A stretch of 6,827 bases of DNA from positions 1 to 6,827 of the forward strand of contig JAJYHU010000218.1 in the NCBI GenBank assembly GCA_021784615.1, read 5' to 3'. The position numbers and the translations under genes are program-made. Of this stretch, positions 6,061 through 6,827 are shown piece after piece (position 1 is the first letter of the stretch; each line of letters opens with the position of its first letter). The notes below the pieces were generated by a model that saw nothing but the letters and a program-made list of their open reading frames with translations, searched no databases and was not told the origin of the DNA. The stretch comes from Acidobacteriota bacterium. Lineage in GTDB: Bacteria > Acidobacteriota > Terriglobia > UBA7540.

Positions 6061-6156
6061 CTTCTTGGGTGATTGCCGTCACAGGGCGGGAAGCTGGCGT
6101 TCAGATATTCGAAAGAAGGGATGGTCTAAGGATATGGCTGGTAAGCTTTTAGGATC

Positions 6157-6528
6157 TCAGTAAGCTCGCCTTCTAGCGGGGCGGTGTTGCTCCAGGTACT
6201 CATCAAGTTCCTGGTCGGAAAGAGCGGAACGGCTTGGAAGAGGTTCCGCCGGTGTTTCAAGCCCCAGAGCTTTTTGCAGCTTTTGATAGCATATCCCCGC
6301 CGCATCCTGGTAGGGTACGTGATGTTCAGAGAAAGCCCGATTCGAGATGGTCAGCGTGAACTCCCGATCCCCATCCTTCGGGTTGATCACACGGTAGGTG
6401 TAATCCCGGCCATTCGTCTTTAGTCGGAATCCGAGATATTGAATTTGTGTCTGCGTAGGTTGTCTCTCGCGGCTTGCGTGGCTCCTGCCCGCATCACTCA
6501 AAGCGTTCCTGACGCGGGCACGGAGCAT
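6157..6528 (-). CDS. Conserved-looking protein of unknown function, partner of the cold-shock gene
   Basis: The product has 123 residues, and I do not recognise a named family. The start ATG at 6528 is only 7 bases after the csp stop codon, so the two genes are almost certainly co-transcribed; AAAAGAG lies just upstream as a weak ribosome binding site within the csp stop region. The first 25 residues are basic and probably disordered. Residues about 28-90 look like a compact domain: strand QIQYLGFRLK, strand RDYTYRVINP, strand REFTLTISNRAF, then a helix DAAGICYQKLQKAL. The C-terminus has a second helix (SDQELDEYLEQH) and a basic end RPARRRAY. There is no signal peptide or membrane helix, so it is cytoplasmic. 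Pairing with a cold-shock protein suggests a role with RNA or in the cold or growth response, but this is inference from position only. Confidence 0.75.
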   Translation of the reverse strand: MLRARVRNALSDAGRSHASRERQPTQTQIQYLGFRLKTNGRDYTYRVINPKDGDREFTLTISNRAFSEHHVPYQDAAGICYQKLQKALGLETPAEPLPSRSALSDQELDEYLEQHRPARRRAY

Positions 6529-6535
6529 GGCTCTT

Positions 6536-6742
6536 TTAGAGTTTAGTTACGTTTTCTGCCTGGAATCCTTTTGGACCTTTGGTGACCGTAAATTCCACAG
6601 CCTCGCCCTCGGCAAGGGATTTGAAACCTTCCGCCTGGATGGCGGAGTGGTGCACGAAAACGTCATCTCCAGTGGCTCGCTGGATGAATCCATAGCCTTT
6701 GGAGTTGTTAAACCACTTTACTGTACCTTGTTCTTTGTTCAT
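6536..6742 (-). CDS. Cold-shock domain protein (CspA family)
   Basis: The product has 68 residues, a standard single-domain Csp. It binds single-stranded RNA and DNA in the cytoplasm and acts as an RNA chaperone, often but not always cold-induced. Visible motifs are the start QGTVKWFNNSKGYGFI with RNP1 (KGYGFI, 15-20), RNP2 (VFVHHSAI, 28-35), and the final strand GFQAENVTKL. The aromatic RNA-binding residues (Trp10, Phe11, Tyr17, Phe19, Phe29, His31) are all in place. The nearest Shine-Dalgarno, AAAGGA, is about 14 bases from the ATG, longer than usual, and no earlier in-frame start is available. The 123-residue gene follows after 7 bases. Confidence 0.96.
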   Translation of the reverse strand: MNKEQGTVKWFNNSKGYGFIQRATGDDVFVHHSAIQAEGFKSLAEGEAVEFTVTKGPKGFQAENVTKL

Positions 6743-6827
6743 ATAGGTGTCGCTATTCCTTTTGTTGTATTGAAATTAACTCGCTCTGCTCTCGCAACCA
6801 CTCGCCAAAAACGCGAACGGCCACAAA
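6743..6827 (-). promoter_or_regulatory. csp upstream leader (cut by window edge)
   Basis: These 85 bases hold the distant AAAGGA (6757-6762) and an AT-rich stretch (about 6765-6780) suitable for a promoter -10 region. TTGCGA about 17 bases upstream of TTCAAT is a poor -35/-10 pair. The csp family often has a regulatory 5' leader, but too little is present to fold one. Confidence 0.25.

Noticed and set aside
5909..6156. CIRCE, HAIR or ROSE heat-shock control element upstream of hsp20
   Set aside because: No TTAGCACTC-N9-GAGTGCTAA, no CTTGAGT-N7-ACTCAAG, and no U-U/CG-type anti-Shine-Dalgarno opposite AAAGGAG were found.

Overview
The window looks like part of a soil or sediment bacterial chromosome with moderate GC. 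Its gene families and habits suggest Acidobacteriota: a DUF2934-like segment fused to HSP20, a secreted GH2 enzyme, and a FecR-like secreted protein ending in a hydrophobic helix plus a short Ala/Ser/Pro tail. This assignment is inference from protein style only, because no rRNA or other phylogenetic marker is present.

Left part, plus strand (1-1185): the 3' end of a UDP-GlcNAc 2-epimerase gene (wecB-type), then 44 bases that fold into a bulged hairpin, then a small exported protein with a FecR-like beta-rich domain. This resembles the edge of a surface-polysaccharide locus. About 136 bases without a gene (1186-1321) separate it from the convergent genes to the right. They hold a run of eight T (1214-1221) but no convincing stem.

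Right part, all minus strand, in transcription order from the right edge: a cold-shock protein gene (6742-6536) followed 7 bases later by a conserved-looking protein of unknown function (6528-6157); an HSP20 chaperone with a DUF2934-like N-terminal segment (5908-5387); a probable 53-codon gene with a consensus ribosome binding site (5292-5131); a YbaK/ProX-type aminoacyl-tRNA deacylase (5084-4596); and, after a 376-base gap with structured leader DNA, a 965-residue secreted glycoside hydrolase of family 2 (4219-1322).

The csp, hsp20 and deacylase genes form a stress and proteostasis group. The strongest candidate for something undescribed is the 5131-5364 segment between hsp20 and the deacylase. 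An 11-bp perfect hairpin lies just upstream of the small gene, and its 3' arm can alternatively pair over nine or ten consecutive bases with that gene's Shine-Dalgarno sequence. No mobile elements, CRISPR arrays, tRNA or rRNA genes were seen.
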